From: Agromyces sp. H17E-10
GTDB taxonomy: Bacteria > Actinomycetota > Actinomycetes > Actinomycetales > Microbacteriaceae
Reading direction: 5' to 3'
Assembly (NCBI RefSeq): GCF_022919715.1
Contig: NZ_CP095042.1
Location: forward strand, 806,001 to 870,000
Length of the DNA stretch: 64,000 bases
The position numbers and the translations under genes are program-made. Within the stretch, counting starts at the first letter, position 1; every line of letters begins with the position of its first letter. Positions 10,292 to 18,515 of the stretch are shown here, piece after piece. Below the pieces are notes generated by a model. That model saw only the letters and a program-made list of their open reading frames with translations. It had not been told where the DNA came from and ran no database searches.

Positions 10292-10747
10292 TCACGCCGG
10301 GAACGGCAGCGCCCGGCCCGTCTCGATCCACGACTTGAAGCTCGAGAGCACGAGCGGCCACGTCTCGGCCGTCTCCGCCTCGGCCGGGTGCCCCTCGCTC
10401 CACTCGTCGTTCGTGAAGGTCAGCTTCGTGAGGCCGTCGCCGGCGGAGTCCATGCGCCACGTCATGCGGCTGCGCAGCTCGGCGTGGTTCTCGCGATACG
10501 TGGGGCCGGGGTGCTCGGAGAGCTGCAGCAACGTGCCCGGCTCGGCGGCGAGCACCTCGCCGTAGACGTGCACGGTCTCGTCGCCGTCCTGGCCCGGGCC
10601 CACGTACTCGTAGCGCTCACCCGCGGCGAGCTCGCCGCGGATCGCCGAGCCCCACATGACGGCGCGGCTGCCCTCGTCGCCCGTGATCGCCTCCCACACC
10701 TGCTGCGGCTCGGCCGCGACGTACAGGGTCATCTCGAAATCGGACAT
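10292..10747 (-). CDS. SRPBCC/AHSA1-type ligand-binding domain protein
   Basis: Small cytoplasmic protein of 151 residues with the START-like fold of the AHSA1/SRPBCC family: FEMTLYVAAEPQQVWEAITG at the N-terminus (beta strand plus the VWEAIT helix) and a C-terminal helix W-LVLSSFKSWIETG. These proteins bind hydrophobic ligands or modulate Hsp90-like partners, but no ligand can be read here. Start ATG 10747 is chosen because the family begins with the short polar segment before the first strand; the longer open frame upstream is not family-like. Divergent from the AraC-type regulator 147 bp away, which may therefore control it. Confidence 0.85.
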   Translation of the reverse strand: MSDFEMTLYVAAEPQQVWEAITGDEGSRAVMWGSAIRGELAAGERYEYVGPGQDGDETVHVYGEVLAAEPGTLLQLSEHPGPTYRENHAELRSRMTWRMDSAGDGLTKLTFTNDEWSEGHPAEAETAETWPLVLSSFKSWIETGRALPFPA

Positions 10748-10894
10748 GTCGGTGCTCCACTCTCTCGTTCTGTGCTCGGGTTCGGTTCGACGGTACGGAT
10801 GCCTCGTGGCGGGCGTCTTGCAGAAACGCGACAGCGTCGCCCGGGGGTCGTGGCCACGAGCGACGGTGTCGGCGGGCGACGCCATACTCGGAGC

Positions 10895-11809
10895 ATGCAG
10901 CCCTCGGACTACTGGCGCACGCGCGCCGGCGCGGCCGTCAAGGGCGTGCTCGCGCCGCGGAGCGGGGAGCCCGGACTCGCTCCGATCGCATCCGACGCGG
11001 CCGCTCAGCACGCGGCGAACGAACCGGTGCGGCTCGCGCGGTTTCCCGCACCGGCACCGGTCGCGCACGTGGTGCGGCACTTCTGGGTGCCCCGGTGGCG
11101 GCTGCCCACCGGCGTCGTGGTCGAACAGGGCGTGCTCGAGTACCCGTCCGCGAACCTCGTGGTCGAGCCCGACGCCGCTGCGCTGTACGGGCCATCGATC
11201 GGGCGGGGCGTCTCACGCCTCGAGGGCGAGGGCTGGGCCGTCGGCGCCCTCCTGCAACCGGGCGTCGCGGGGCTGATCGCCCCCGGCGAGATCCGCGCGC
11301 TGGTCGGCGGTTCGGTGCCGGTCGAGGCGCTGCGATTGCACGGCGCCGCGGCCGGCGTCGCCCGGGTCCGGGAGTCCGCCGGCGCCGGTCGCGACGACGA
11401 GGCGGTCGCGGCCTTCGCCGACTGGCTCGGCCTGCAGCGGCTCGCCCTCGACGACGACTCCGCCCTTGCAGCGCGGGTCGTCGAGCTCGCCGAGACCGAT
11501 CGCTCCATCCTGCGGGCGAGCGAGCTCGCCGAGGCGGCCGGACTCGGGCTCCGAGCGCTCGAACGCCTCGTGCGCTCGCGGCTCGGGCTGACGCCCAAGT
11601 GGCTCATCGGCCGCTACCGCATGCAGGAGGCGGCGCACCGGCTCGCCGCGTCCGATCCGCCGCCGATCGCCGAGCTCGCGGCCGAGCTCGGCTTCTCCGA
11701 CCAGGCGCATTTCACCCGCGAGTTCCGCACCGTCATCGGCGAGACCCCGCGACGGTATGCGGCGGCGGCGCGCGCGGCGGGGTTCCCTCGCGGCACCGCC
11801 CCGACCTAG
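10895..11809 (+). CDS. AraC-family transcriptional regulator
   Basis: 304 residues with an N-terminal DUF6597-like sensing region (FPAPAPVAHVVRHFWVPRW, residues about 50-70, a motif common in actinobacterial AraC regulators) and a C-terminal AraC DNA-binding domain from about residue 205: the first helix-turn-helix around RASELAEAAGLGLRALERLV and the second around IAELAAELGFSDQAHFTREF, followed by the typical GETPRRY end. Start ATG 10895 follows ggag at 10890-10893. Divergent from the SRPBCC gene, a pairing often seen when the regulator controls the neighbour; the effector is unknown. Confidence 0.9.
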   Translation: MQPSDYWRTRAGAAVKGVLAPRSGEPGLAPIASDAAAQHAANEPVRLARFPAPAPVAHVVRHFWVPRWRLPTGVVVEQGVLEYPSANLVVEPDAAALYGPSIGRGVSRLEGEGWAVGALLQPGVAGLIAPGEIRALVGGSVPVEALRLHGAAAGVARVRESAGAGRDDEAVAAFADWLGLQRLALDDDSALAARVVELAETDRSILRASELAEAAGLGLRALERLVRSRLGLTPKWLIGRYRMQEAAHRLAASDPPPIAELAAELGFSDQAHFTREFRTVIGETPRRYAAAARAAGFPRGTAPT

Positions 11810-11818
11810 GGTGAGAGG

Positions 11819-13138
11819 GTGAGCCCGACGGCGCGTGCGGCAGAGGTCATCGAACTCGACGGTCGCGAGGTGCGCATCTCGCACCCCGACAAGGTCGTCT
11901 TCCCCGAGCCAGGGCTCACGAAGCTCGACCTCGTCAACTACTACGTCGCCGTCGCCGACGGAGCGCTGCACGGAGCTGGCGGCCGGCCGATGGTGCTCAA
12001 GCGGTTCGTGAAGGGCATCGACCAGGAGGCGTTCTTCCAGAAGCGCGCCCCCGACAAGCGCCCCGACTGGATCGAGACGGCGACCCTGCACTACGCCTCG
12101 GGCAACTCGGCCGAAGAGGTCGTCGTGAACGATGCGGCCGCCCTCGCCTGGGTCGTCAACCTCGGATGCATCGACCTCAACCCGCACCCGGTACGGGCCG
12201 ACGACCTCGACCACCCCGACGAACTGCGCGTCGATCTCGACCCGATGCCGGGCGTCGACTGGTCGCAGATCGTCGACGTCGCGTTCGTCGCGCGCGAGGT
12301 GCTCGACGACGTCGGGCTGGTCGGCTGGCCCAAGACCTCGGGCTCGCGCGGCATCCACATCTCGGTGCGCATCGCGCCCGAGTGGACCTATCCCGAGGTG
12401 CGGCTCGCCGCCGAGACGCTCGCTCGCGAGGTCGAGTCACGCGCTCCGGGACTCGCGTCGGCCCGCTGGTGGAAGGAGGAGCGCGGCGAGAGCGTGTTCG
12501 TCGACTTCAACCAGAACGCGAAGGACCGCACGGTCGCGTCTGCCTACTCGGTGCGCCCACTGCCCGACGCGCGCGTCTCGACCCCGCTCGACTGGTCGGA
12601 GGTGCGCGAGAGCAGGCCCGAGCGCTTCACCGTCGCCACGGTGCTCGAACGCTTCGCCGAGCGCGGCGATGCCGCGGCCGGCATCGACGACGCGGTCGGC
12701 CGCCTCGACGGGCTGCTGCGGCTCGCCGACGAGCTCGGGCCCGCCGAGAAGCCCCCGCGTCGCGGCTCGGGCGACGGCTCGGGGCAACGCCAGTCGACGA
12801 TGCCGCTCATCGAGATCGCGCGTGCCAAGACGAAGCCCGAGGCGCTCGAGGGCCTCGAACGGTGGAAGGAGCGGCATCCCGGCGTCGTCGCACGCCTCGA
12901 ACCGGCCGACGTGCTCGTCGACGGCATGCGGGGCAGCTCGTCGCTCTGGTACCGGATCCGGGTGAACCTGCAGCACGTGCCCGAGGCAGAGCGCCCTGCG
13001 CAGGAGCCGCTCGAGGTCGACTACGACCCGTGGGCGAAGTACCGCGACGAGGACGGCTCGCTGTCGTTCCCGGGCGGACGCGCCCGAGCCGAAGGAAGCG
13101 GCGCCGACGCCGGCAGCAGCTCGGACCCGACCTCGTGA
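11819..13138 (+). CDS. LigD-type primase-polymerase (AEP), stand-alone
   Basis: Archaeo-eukaryotic primase-type polymerase domain of the kind found in bacterial NHEJ ligase LigD, here as a separate 439-residue protein without ligase or phosphoesterase domains. Polymerase features seen: VVFPEPGLTKLDLVNYY near the start, the metal-binding DLDP in LRVDLDPMPG (about residue 140), SGSRGIHISVRI (about 175), and VFVDFNQNAKDRTVASAYSVRP (about 227) with the third acidic residue. A C-terminal extension beyond residue 300 is less conserved and Lys/Arg-rich. It should extend DNA ends or insert ribonucleotides in repair. No ku or ligase gene is in the window. The start is GTG 11819, 10 bases after the regulator stop; its own end overlaps the next gene by four. 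Confidence 0.9.
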   Translation: MSPTARAAEVIELDGREVRISHPDKVVFPEPGLTKLDLVNYYVAVADGALHGAGGRPMVLKRFVKGIDQEAFFQKRAPDKRPDWIETATLHYASGNSAEEVVVNDAAALAWVVNLGCIDLNPHPVRADDLDHPDELRVDLDPMPGVDWSQIVDVAFVAREVLDDVGLVGWPKTSGSRGIHISVRIAPEWTYPEVRLAAETLAREVESRAPGLASARWWKEERGESVFVDFNQNAKDRTVASAYSVRPLPDARVSTPLDWSEVRESRPERFTVATVLERFAERGDAAAGIDDAVGRLDGLLRLADELGPAEKPPRRGSGDGSGQRQSTMPLIEIARAKTKPEALEGLERWKERHPGVVARLEPADVLVDGMRGSSSLWYRIRVNLQHVPEAERPAQEPLEVDYDPWAKYRDEDGSLSFPGGRARAEGSGADAGSSSDPTS

Positions 13139-13992
13139 GCGACCTCGGCCCCGTCGACCCCGGGCACCGCGCCGACGTCGAGTGGCTGCACCGCTGGCGC
13201 CTGCACGCCGAGGGCGACCCGCACACGACCGCCTCGAGCACGCTCATCCCGGTGCGCACGATCGACGGCATCCCCGCGGTGCTCAAGGTGGCCCACGTCG
13301 ACGAAGAGGAACGCGGCGCCGAACTGCTCGAACAGCTCGACGGCCGCGGTGCCGCCCGCGTCCTGCAGCGCGACGGGCAGGCGGTGCTGCTCGAACGCGC
13401 GACCGGCACACGCGACCTCGTGCAGATGGTCGTCGACGGCGACGACGACGGCGCGACCCGCATCATCTGCGAAGCGGCGGCGCGCGTGCATCGCGACCCC
13501 GTCGAGCTCCCCACCCTCGCCGACTCGGGGGTCCCGCTGCTCGTCCCGCTCGAGGAGTGGTTCCGCGAGTTGTTCGCGCACGCCGACGACTTCGACCCGC
13601 TGCACCGGCAGGGTGCCGACTACGCCGACCGCCTGCTCTCCTCCCAACATGACGTGCGCGCGCTGCACGGCGACCTGCACCACGGCAACGTGCTCGACTT
13701 CGGCGAGCGCGGGTGGCTGGTGATCGACCCGAAGGGACTCGTCGGCGAGGCGACCTTCGACTACTGCAACCTGCTGTGCAACCCGTCGCACGCGCGGGCG
13801 CTGCAGCCCGGGCGTCTCGAGCGCCAGTTCGGTGTCGTCGTCGCCGAGACCGGCATCCTGCCGTCGCGACTGCGCGACTGGCTCGTGGCGTGGTGCGCGC
13901 TGTCGTCGACCTGGTTCGCGATCGCCGACGACCCCGTGCACGCCGAGTCGGTCACGCGCATCGGGGTGACGGCGGCCGATCTCAGGCTCTGA
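13135..13992 (+). CDS. Aminoglycoside/hydroxyurea phosphotransferase-like kinase
   Basis: 285-residue protein of the APH/aminoglycoside-6-phosphotransferase fold (pfam04655-like). The nucleotide-binding Lys is in GIPAVLKVAH (about residue 48), the Brenner catalytic loop is HGDLHHGNVL (about residue 180) and the metal-binding Asp follows in LVIDPKGLVGE (about residue 200), with the family hallmark DPKGLVGE-FDYCNLLCNP. Such proteins phosphorylate streptomycin-like aminoglycosides or hydroxyurea; many chromosomal members have unknown natural substrates, so resistance cannot be assumed. GTG 13135 overlaps the preceding stop by four bases (GTGA), giving a two-gene unit with the polymerase. Confidence 0.85.
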   Translation: MSDLGPVDPGHRADVEWLHRWRLHAEGDPHTTASSTLIPVRTIDGIPAVLKVAHVDEEERGAELLEQLDGRGAARVLQRDGQAVLLERATGTRDLVQMVVDGDDDGATRIICEAAARVHRDPVELPTLADSGVPLLVPLEEWFRELFAHADDFDPLHRQGADYADRLLSSQHDVRALHGDLHHGNVLDFGERGWLVIDPKGLVGEATFDYCNLLCNPSHARALQPGRLERQFGVVVAETGILPSRLRDWLVAWCALSSTWFAIADDPVHAESVTRIGVTAADLRL

Positions 13993-14022
13993 CTCGCCGA
14001 CCCACCGGGAGTCGGATCCGGC

Positions 14023-15222
14023 TCAGGGACGAGACAGCACGACGGGCGGCCTCGACGCCCACTCCCGAACCAGCTCGGTGCGCACGGTGACGCCGGTGCC
14101 CGGCCCGTCGGGCACGCGCAACTGGCCGCGGTGCTCCCCCTCGCCGAGCACGAACGGCTCGGTCACGTCATCGGCGTAGTAGCGGTCGGACGCCGAGGTG
14201 TCGCCTGGCAGCGTGAACCCGGGCAGCGCGGCGAGCGCCACGTTGGCCGCCCGGCCGATGCCGGTCTCGAGCATGCCGCCGCACCACACCGGCACGTCGA
14301 GCTCGCGGCACGCGTCGTGCACGCGCAGCGCCTCGAGGTAGCCGCCCATGCGTCCGGGCTTGATGTTGACGATGCTCGTGGCACCGCGATCGATCGCGTC
14401 GACCGCCGTCGCGGCATCCAGTATCGATTCGTCGAGGCAGACCGGGGTGTCGCAGGCGGCCGCGAGGCGGGCGTGGGTGGCGAGATCCTCCTCGGCGAAG
14501 GGCTGCTCGATGAGCAGCAGGTCGAACGCGTCGAGGCTCGCGAGCGTCGGGATGTCGTCGCCCGTGTACGCCGTGTTCGCATCGACCTGCAGCAGCCCTC
14601 CGGCGCCCATGAGCTCGCGCACGGCGGCGACGGGCACGACGTCCCAGCCGGGCTTGATCTTGAGCTTGATGCGCCGGTACCCGGCCTCGAGGTAGCCGGT
14701 GACCTCGTCGAGCAGTTCCTCGAGCGTCGGCGCGATGCCGACCGAGACGCCGCAGTCGACCCACTCGCGTTCGGCGCCGAACGCCTCACCCATCGAGCGC
14801 CCCTGCGCACGCAGCTCGGCGTCGAGCACGGCCGCCTCGAGCGCGGCCTTCGCCATGCGATGGCCGGCCACGAACGCGAGCGTTCGGGCGACCGACCGTG
14901 CGAGCGGCACCGAGGCGCCGCGGTCGCCGGCGCCGTCGGCAGCGTCGGCCGCCACTTGGCCGCCGTGCGGGTGCGGTGCGTCGAGCAGGGCGGGACCGAG
15001 GAACTGTTCGATGACGGATGCCGCGCCGTCGACGTACTCGGACGAGTAGAACGGCTCCCGGCCGGCCACGCACTCGCCCCAGCCTTCGCCGGTGTCGGTG
15101 CGGACGTGCACGAGCAGCGCCTCGCGCACCGTCTCTCGGCCGAAGCTCGTCTCGAACGGACGCACGAGCGGCACCTCGATGCGGTGCAGCTCGATCGCCT
15201 CGATGCGGGTCGGGTTCGTCAT
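14023..15222 (-). CDS. menC: N-succinylamino-acid racemase / o-succinylbenzoate synthase
   Basis: Enolase-superfamily enzyme, muconate-lactonizing subgroup, 399 residues. The catalytic KxK is in RIKLKIKPG (about residue 194), metal ligands are the Asp in QVDANTAY, the Glu in LIEQPF and the Asp in CLDESI, and the second base is the Lys in VNIKPGRMGG; all are present, so the enzyme should be active. Members of this NSAR/OSBS group make o-succinylbenzoate for menaquinone, racemise N-succinylamino acids, or both. An insertion of about 30 residues near residue 95 makes it longer than usual. Its start overlaps the upstream GNAT gene by four bases. That pairing argues for the N-succinylamino-acid racemase role, though menC function cannot be excluded. 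Confidence 0.85.
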   Translation of the reverse strand: MTNPTRIEAIELHRIEVPLVRPFETSFGRETVREALLVHVRTDTGEGWGECVAGREPFYSSEYVDGAASVIEQFLGPALLDAPHPHGGQVAADAADGAGDRGASVPLARSVARTLAFVAGHRMAKAALEAAVLDAELRAQGRSMGEAFGAEREWVDCGVSVGIAPTLEELLDEVTGYLEAGYRRIKLKIKPGWDVVPVAAVRELMGAGGLLQVDANTAYTGDDIPTLASLDAFDLLLIEQPFAEEDLATHARLAAACDTPVCLDESILDAATAVDAIDRGATSIVNIKPGRMGGYLEALRVHDACRELDVPVWCGGMLETGIGRAANVALAALPGFTLPGDTSASDRYYADDVTEPFVLGEGEHRGQLRVPDGPGTGVTVRTELVREWASRPPVVLSRP

Positions 15223-16058
15223 CTCGCCTCCTCGGCCTCGGGTGCGCGGTCGGGCGCGTCGGCGGTGAACACGTAGTTCCCGTCGGCGTCGAGCTCGGGC
15301 CGCAGCCCCTGCCGCGCCATCTCGGTGAACGCGCGCACGGATGCCTCGCGCATCCGCGCCGCGCCGGCTGCGTCATCCCGCCGTAGTGCCTCGAAGTCGG
15401 GCACGAGCGCGAAGCCGTTCGATCCCGACCAGCGGGCCGGCACGCCGCCGGCGAGCGCACGCCGCACGCGTGGCGAGTCGAGTCGCCAGCGCACCTCGAA
15501 ACGGTCGCTGCGGTCGGCGCCCGAGATGTCGTCGCCGAGCACGCCGTAGAACTCGGGCAGGTACGCGGCGACCTCGGCACCGAGCCGCACGAGGTTCATG
15601 TGCGCGTTGCGGCGGATGAGCGGGTCGAACGTCCAGCGGATCTCGTCGACGCGATGCTCGAGGCAGATCGCGCGCTGGCGGAGCTTCAGCGCGAGCCCGA
15701 TGCCGTGGCCGCGGGCGGCCGGCGCGACCGCGTTCATGTGCGAGTGCAGGTGGATGCCCTCGTTCCAGCCGAGGAACCCGAGCGTCGACCCGAGCAGTTC
15801 GCCCGGCCTCGCGAACGGCGGCGTCGACGAGGCATCCACCCCGCCCTCGTCGTCGGCGACCGCGACGAGCACCGTGCCGCCCGCGTGCACCAGGGCGCGG
15901 ATCATCGAGTGGTCGGGGCCGCGACCCGCGCCCCACGTCGACTCGAACCGGTCGAGCACCGCGGCGATCTCGTGCTCGGCGGCCTCGCGCGTGATGATGC
16001 CTGCGCCGAGGTCGGCCCGATCGGCGGCGGTGAGGGCTTCGGCGACGGCGGCGTCCAT
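15219..16058 (-). CDS. GNAT-family acyltransferase paired with NSAR (COG3375-like)
   Basis: 279-residue predicted acetyl/succinyl transferase. The acyl-CoA loop is visible around VAPAARGHGIGLALKLRQR (about residues 115-133), followed by the conserved segment RWTFDPLIRRNAHMNLVRLG (about 145-164), a signature of this distinct GNAT group. In Geobacillus kaustophilus an homologous GNAT succinyltransferase works with NSAR and an M20 desuccinylase to convert D- to L-amino acids irreversibly; here the first two genes overlap by four bases, but no M20 peptidase gene is in the window. ATG 16058 is the first start of the pair, so the operon promoter should lie in the hairpin-rich region upstream. Confidence 0.8.
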   Translation of the reverse strand: MDAAVAEALTAADRADLGAGIITREAAEHEIAAVLDRFESTWGAGRGPDHSMIRALVHAGGTVLVAVADDEGGVDASSTPPFARPGELLGSTLGFLGWNEGIHLHSHMNAVAPAARGHGIGLALKLRQRAICLEHRVDEIRWTFDPLIRRNAHMNLVRLGAEVAAYLPEFYGVLGDDISGADRSDRFEVRWRLDSPRVRRALAGGVPARWSGSNGFALVPDFEALRRDDAAGAARMREASVRAFTEMARQGLRPELDADGNYVFTADAPDRAPEAEEAR

Positions 16059-16121
16059 GTGTCGAGGCTAGCCGAGGGTGTTGCTGCGGTGCGGCCCGTG
16101 CCTTCGCGCCCGACACCCATC

Positions 16122-16165
16122 GAAAGCGCACTCGTCGCCCGTGAAGGGGCGAGAAGTGCGCTCTC
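16122..16165. repeat. Palindromic repeat family A, copy 1
   Basis: Imperfect hairpin: left arm GAAAGCGCACTCGTCGCCC (16122-16140), 5-nt loop, right arm GGGGCGAGAAGTGCGCTCTC (16146-16165). It shares its arms with three other copies at 16206-16250, 17299-17344 and 17382-17427. Two copies lie on each side of the DUF559-like gene. A further partial arm (CCAGCGCACTTCCC, 16186-16199) lies between copies 1 and 2. Confidence 0.8.
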
Positions 16166-16205
16166 AATGCCACGTGCTGGAGATCCAGCGCACTTCCCAT
16201 TCGCC

Positions 16206-16250
16206 GAGATCGCACTCGTCGCCCCGGATCGGGCGGCAAGTGCGCTCTCG
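16206..16250. repeat. Palindromic repeat family A, copy 2
   Basis: Left arm GAGATCGCACTCGTCGCCC (16206-16224), loop CGGATC, right arm GGGCGGCAAGTGCGCTCTCG (16231-16250). Ends 15 bases from the stop codon of the DUF559-like gene, so it could also serve as its terminator. Confidence 0.8.
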
Positions 16251-16264
16251 ATACGACGTTCGGC

Positions 16265-17179
16265 TCACTCGTGCGTCGACCTCGCGGTACCGTCCCACCC
16301 GCGCAGGCGCATCGCCTCGTCGAGTTGTCTCAGGATCACCCTGTGGTCCGACGCCCTGTTGACTCGTATGGCGAGCCATCCGTTGCCTGCGAGCTCGTTG
16401 AGCCGATCGACATCGCGCGCCCACTGGACATCGTCGACACGATGATGCGCCCCGTCGTACTCGAGCAGCACCTTCCACGCGCGGAAGACGAGGTCCCCGT
16501 GCGTGCTCCGCCCCGAGCGCAGCGCGATGACGCCGTTCGGCTCGGGTTCGGGAAACCCCGCCGCGATCACGCCGAGCCGGAGCGTGCTCTCCTTCGGGGA
16601 CTCCGAGCCGATGCGAAGGTGTTTCCTGGCAGATCGCAGCACGCGAGCGCCCCGGCGTGAGCCGTATCGCGCGAGCGCCGCATCGATCTCGGGAACCGTC
16701 GTGAGCGGAGAGGGACGGCCGATCAGACGGTCGCCGGCCTGGACGAGTTCGCTCTCGTCGAGGATGGTGGCGAGCTGGCACCATGCGTCAGCCGCGCTCA
16801 CGATTACCAGCCCGCGCTGGAGCGAGGTGCGCAGCGGCTCCGCCGAACGGTGTCCGATGACGCCGCTGACACGCAGCGGTGTCACGCCGCCCCAAACCAC
16901 GACGTGGAGCGGAGCCGGGAACTCGTGCCGGCGAGGCAGTGGCATGCCCCACAGCTGCGCCGCCGTCGCGTGGCTGAACGCCGCGGTCGGATGCGACAGA
17001 TGCAGGTCGAGCGCTGCGCAGCGTTGCGTCAACGAGTCGGCCTCGGTGATGGCGAGGCGAACACCCCGCACCGGGGTGATCAGGTCGCGCTTGCGCAGCC
17101 GCTTGGGGCTGAGTCCTCGCTGGAGCCCCTCGGTGGTCGTGAACGGACGCAAGGTGAGGTCGAACGGCAACTCTCGCAT
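16265..17179 (-). CDS. DUF559/Vsr-like nuclease-fold protein with AbiEi-type N-terminus
   Basis: 304 residues. The C-terminal third has the DUF559 restriction-endonuclease-like pattern: Asp in STHGDLVFRAWK, the VLLEYDGAHHR core (about residue 240; acidic pair plus His), a conserved RDVDRLNEL helix and GWLAIRVN (about 275). The N-terminal two thirds resemble the large actinobacterial family annotated as AbiEi-antitoxin-like, with SHATAAQLWGMPLP and GVRLAI motifs. The biochemical function of this family is not established. Start ATG 17179. The gene stands alone and is framed by two hairpin copies on each side, so it may be part of a small mobile unit. Confidence 0.75.
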   Translation of the reverse strand: MRELPFDLTLRPFTTTEGLQRGLSPKRLRKRDLITPVRGVRLAITEADSLTQRCAALDLHLSHPTAAFSHATAAQLWGMPLPRRHEFPAPLHVVVWGGVTPLRVSGVIGHRSAEPLRTSLQRGLVIVSAADAWCQLATILDESELVQAGDRLIGRPSPLTTVPEIDAALARYGSRRGARVLRSARKHLRIGSESPKESTLRLGVIAAGFPEPEPNGVIALRSGRSTHGDLVFRAWKVLLEYDGAHHRVDDVQWARDVDRLNELAGNGWLAIRVNRASDHRVILRQLDEAMRLRGWDGTARSTHE

Positions 17180-17298
17180 CCGATGATGCTCGCACTCGGC
17201 ATGCGACGGTCCCCGTCCTGAATGCCCACTCGTGGATGACTCGGGCTCTTCGCTGCTGTCGAGGACGAGTCACACGCTCGTCACGCCCGCCCAAGCTT

Positions 17299-17344
17299 CG
17301 AGAGTGCACTCGTTGCCCCGCTACGGGCGACAAGTGCACTCTCG
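17299..17344. repeat. Palindromic repeat family A, copy 3
   Basis: Left arm CGAGAGTGCACTCGTTGCCC (17299-17318), right arm GGGCGACAAGTGCACTCTCG (17325-17344). Lies about 120 bases upstream of the DUF559-like gene start. Confidence 0.85.
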
Positions 17345-17381
17345 ACGAGGAGCACCGTGGATGCCTCTCGCCGAGACCACG

Positions 17382-17427
17382 CGAAAGTGCACTTGTCGCC
17401 CGCGTTTGGACGACAAGTGCACTCTCG
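17382..17427. repeat. Palindromic repeat family A, copy 4
   Basis: Left arm CGAAAGTGCACTTGTCGCCC (17382-17401), right arm GGACGACAAGTGCACTCTCG (17408-17427). With copy 3 it fills most of the 318-bp stretch 17180-17497, in which I see no gene; it also sits about 70 bases downstream of the uricase stop. Confidence 0.85.
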
Positions 17428-17497
17428 GTGAATCCGGCGAACCAGACGATCCAGGCAGACCAGGTGAACCAGATGCCTCAGGCGAGCGAAGCGCGCG

Positions 17498-18508
17498 TCA
17501 GCAGAAGGCGCCGGTCGATGCCCAGACCTCGGGCGCCTCGGCGAGCCCCTCGCGCGTGACGGTCGCCTCGATGAGGCCGTACGAACGGTCGCTCGCGTAG
17601 AACACCTCGTTGGGGTTGTCGAGCCCGAACGGCGAGAGGTCGACGACGAAGTGGTGCTTGTTCGGCATCGAGAAGCGGATCTCCGCGATCTCGGGGTGCG
17701 CCTCGAGCACGGCCTGACCCATCTCGAAGAGCGTCGTCTGCAGCGCCGCCGAGTAGTGCTCGGTGAACGTCTCGAGCAGGATCGCCTTCACGCTGTCGTA
17801 GACGGCGTTGTAGTCGACCTCGGCACCCGGCTGGTAGCGCCAGCGCGTCGCGACGCTCGTCGCGAGGATGCGGTCGGTCGTCTCCTGCAGGGTCGTGTAG
17901 CGGTCCTTCGGGTAGCCGACGAAGCCCGACTGCGTCGTCTTCAGCACGGTGAGGTCCTTGAGGCCCGCGACGACGTGACGCGTGTCGCCGTCGGCGATGA
18001 CCGCGGCGGTGCGCACCTCTTGCCCCTTGCGCACGAACGAGTGGTCGTGCGGCTCGCCGTGGGCGGTGATGCGCTCCCACGCGTAGCTCTCGGCGAGCCA
18101 GCGGCCGCCGGTGACCCAGTCGAACGAGCCGATGAAGTGGTCGGCGAGACGCAGCAGGAACGCCTCGGGCGAACCGATGCCGTCGCGTGCGAACGCGAAC
18201 ACGGTGTTCTTCTGGGTGTCGGTCGCGACGACGTGCGCGTTGTCGCCGTCGAGGTGCGCCCCGGCGAAGTCGCCGCGCAGCTGCGACGTGACGTTGAGGT
18301 CCTCGATCTCGTGGCGGTCGGTGTCGCGCGTGACCTTGACGACGCGGACCTCGGCCTTGCCGTACTGGTTCGGGCCGAGCACGATGGCGCCGGATGCCGC
18401 GGCCGAGGTCTCAGCCGAGGCCGAGGCCGAGGCAGCGCCCGAGGAGGCGGCGGTCGCGCCGCCCGCGGCGTCGGTGGTGGTCACGGTGTTGATCAGGGTG
18501 TCGGTCAT
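17498..18508 (-). CDS. pucL: Urate oxidase (factor-independent uricase)
   Basis: Oxidises urate with O2 to 5-hydroxyisourate, cytosolic, no cofactor. 336 residues. Residues 1 to about 45 are an Ala/Ser/Gly low-complexity extension not found in standard uricases of about 300 residues; the enzyme proper starts at LGPNQYGKAEVRVVKVTRD. Conserved parts include the catalytic Thr region VVATDTQKNTVFAFARD (about residue 95), the SFVRKGQEVRT segment, LKTTQSGFVGYPKDRYTTL (about 190) and the C-terminal MPNKHHFVVDLSPFG (about 283). Last gene of the uraD-uraH-pucL operon; 7 bases after uraH. The operon promoter is upstream of uraD at 19460-19516. Confidence 0.95.
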   Translation of the reverse strand: MTDTLINTVTTTDAAGGATAASSGAASASASAETSAAASGAIVLGPNQYGKAEVRVVKVTRDTDRHEIEDLNVTSQLRGDFAGAHLDGDNAHVVATDTQKNTVFAFARDGIGSPEAFLLRLADHFIGSFDWVTGGRWLAESYAWERITAHGEPHDHSFVRKGQEVRTAAVIADGDTRHVVAGLKDLTVLKTTQSGFVGYPKDRYTTLQETTDRILATSVATRWRYQPGAEVDYNAVYDSVKAILLETFTEHYSAALQTTLFEMGQAVLEAHPEIAEIRFSMPNKHHFVVDLSPFGLDNPNEVFYASDRSYGLIEATVTREGLAEAPEVWASTGAFC

Positions 18509-18515
18509 GTTCGTT

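Noticed and set aside
16265..17179. AbiE-type toxin-antitoxin pair
   Set aside because: The N-terminal part resembles AbiEi-like proteins but there is no adjacent AbiEii nucleotidyltransferase gene.
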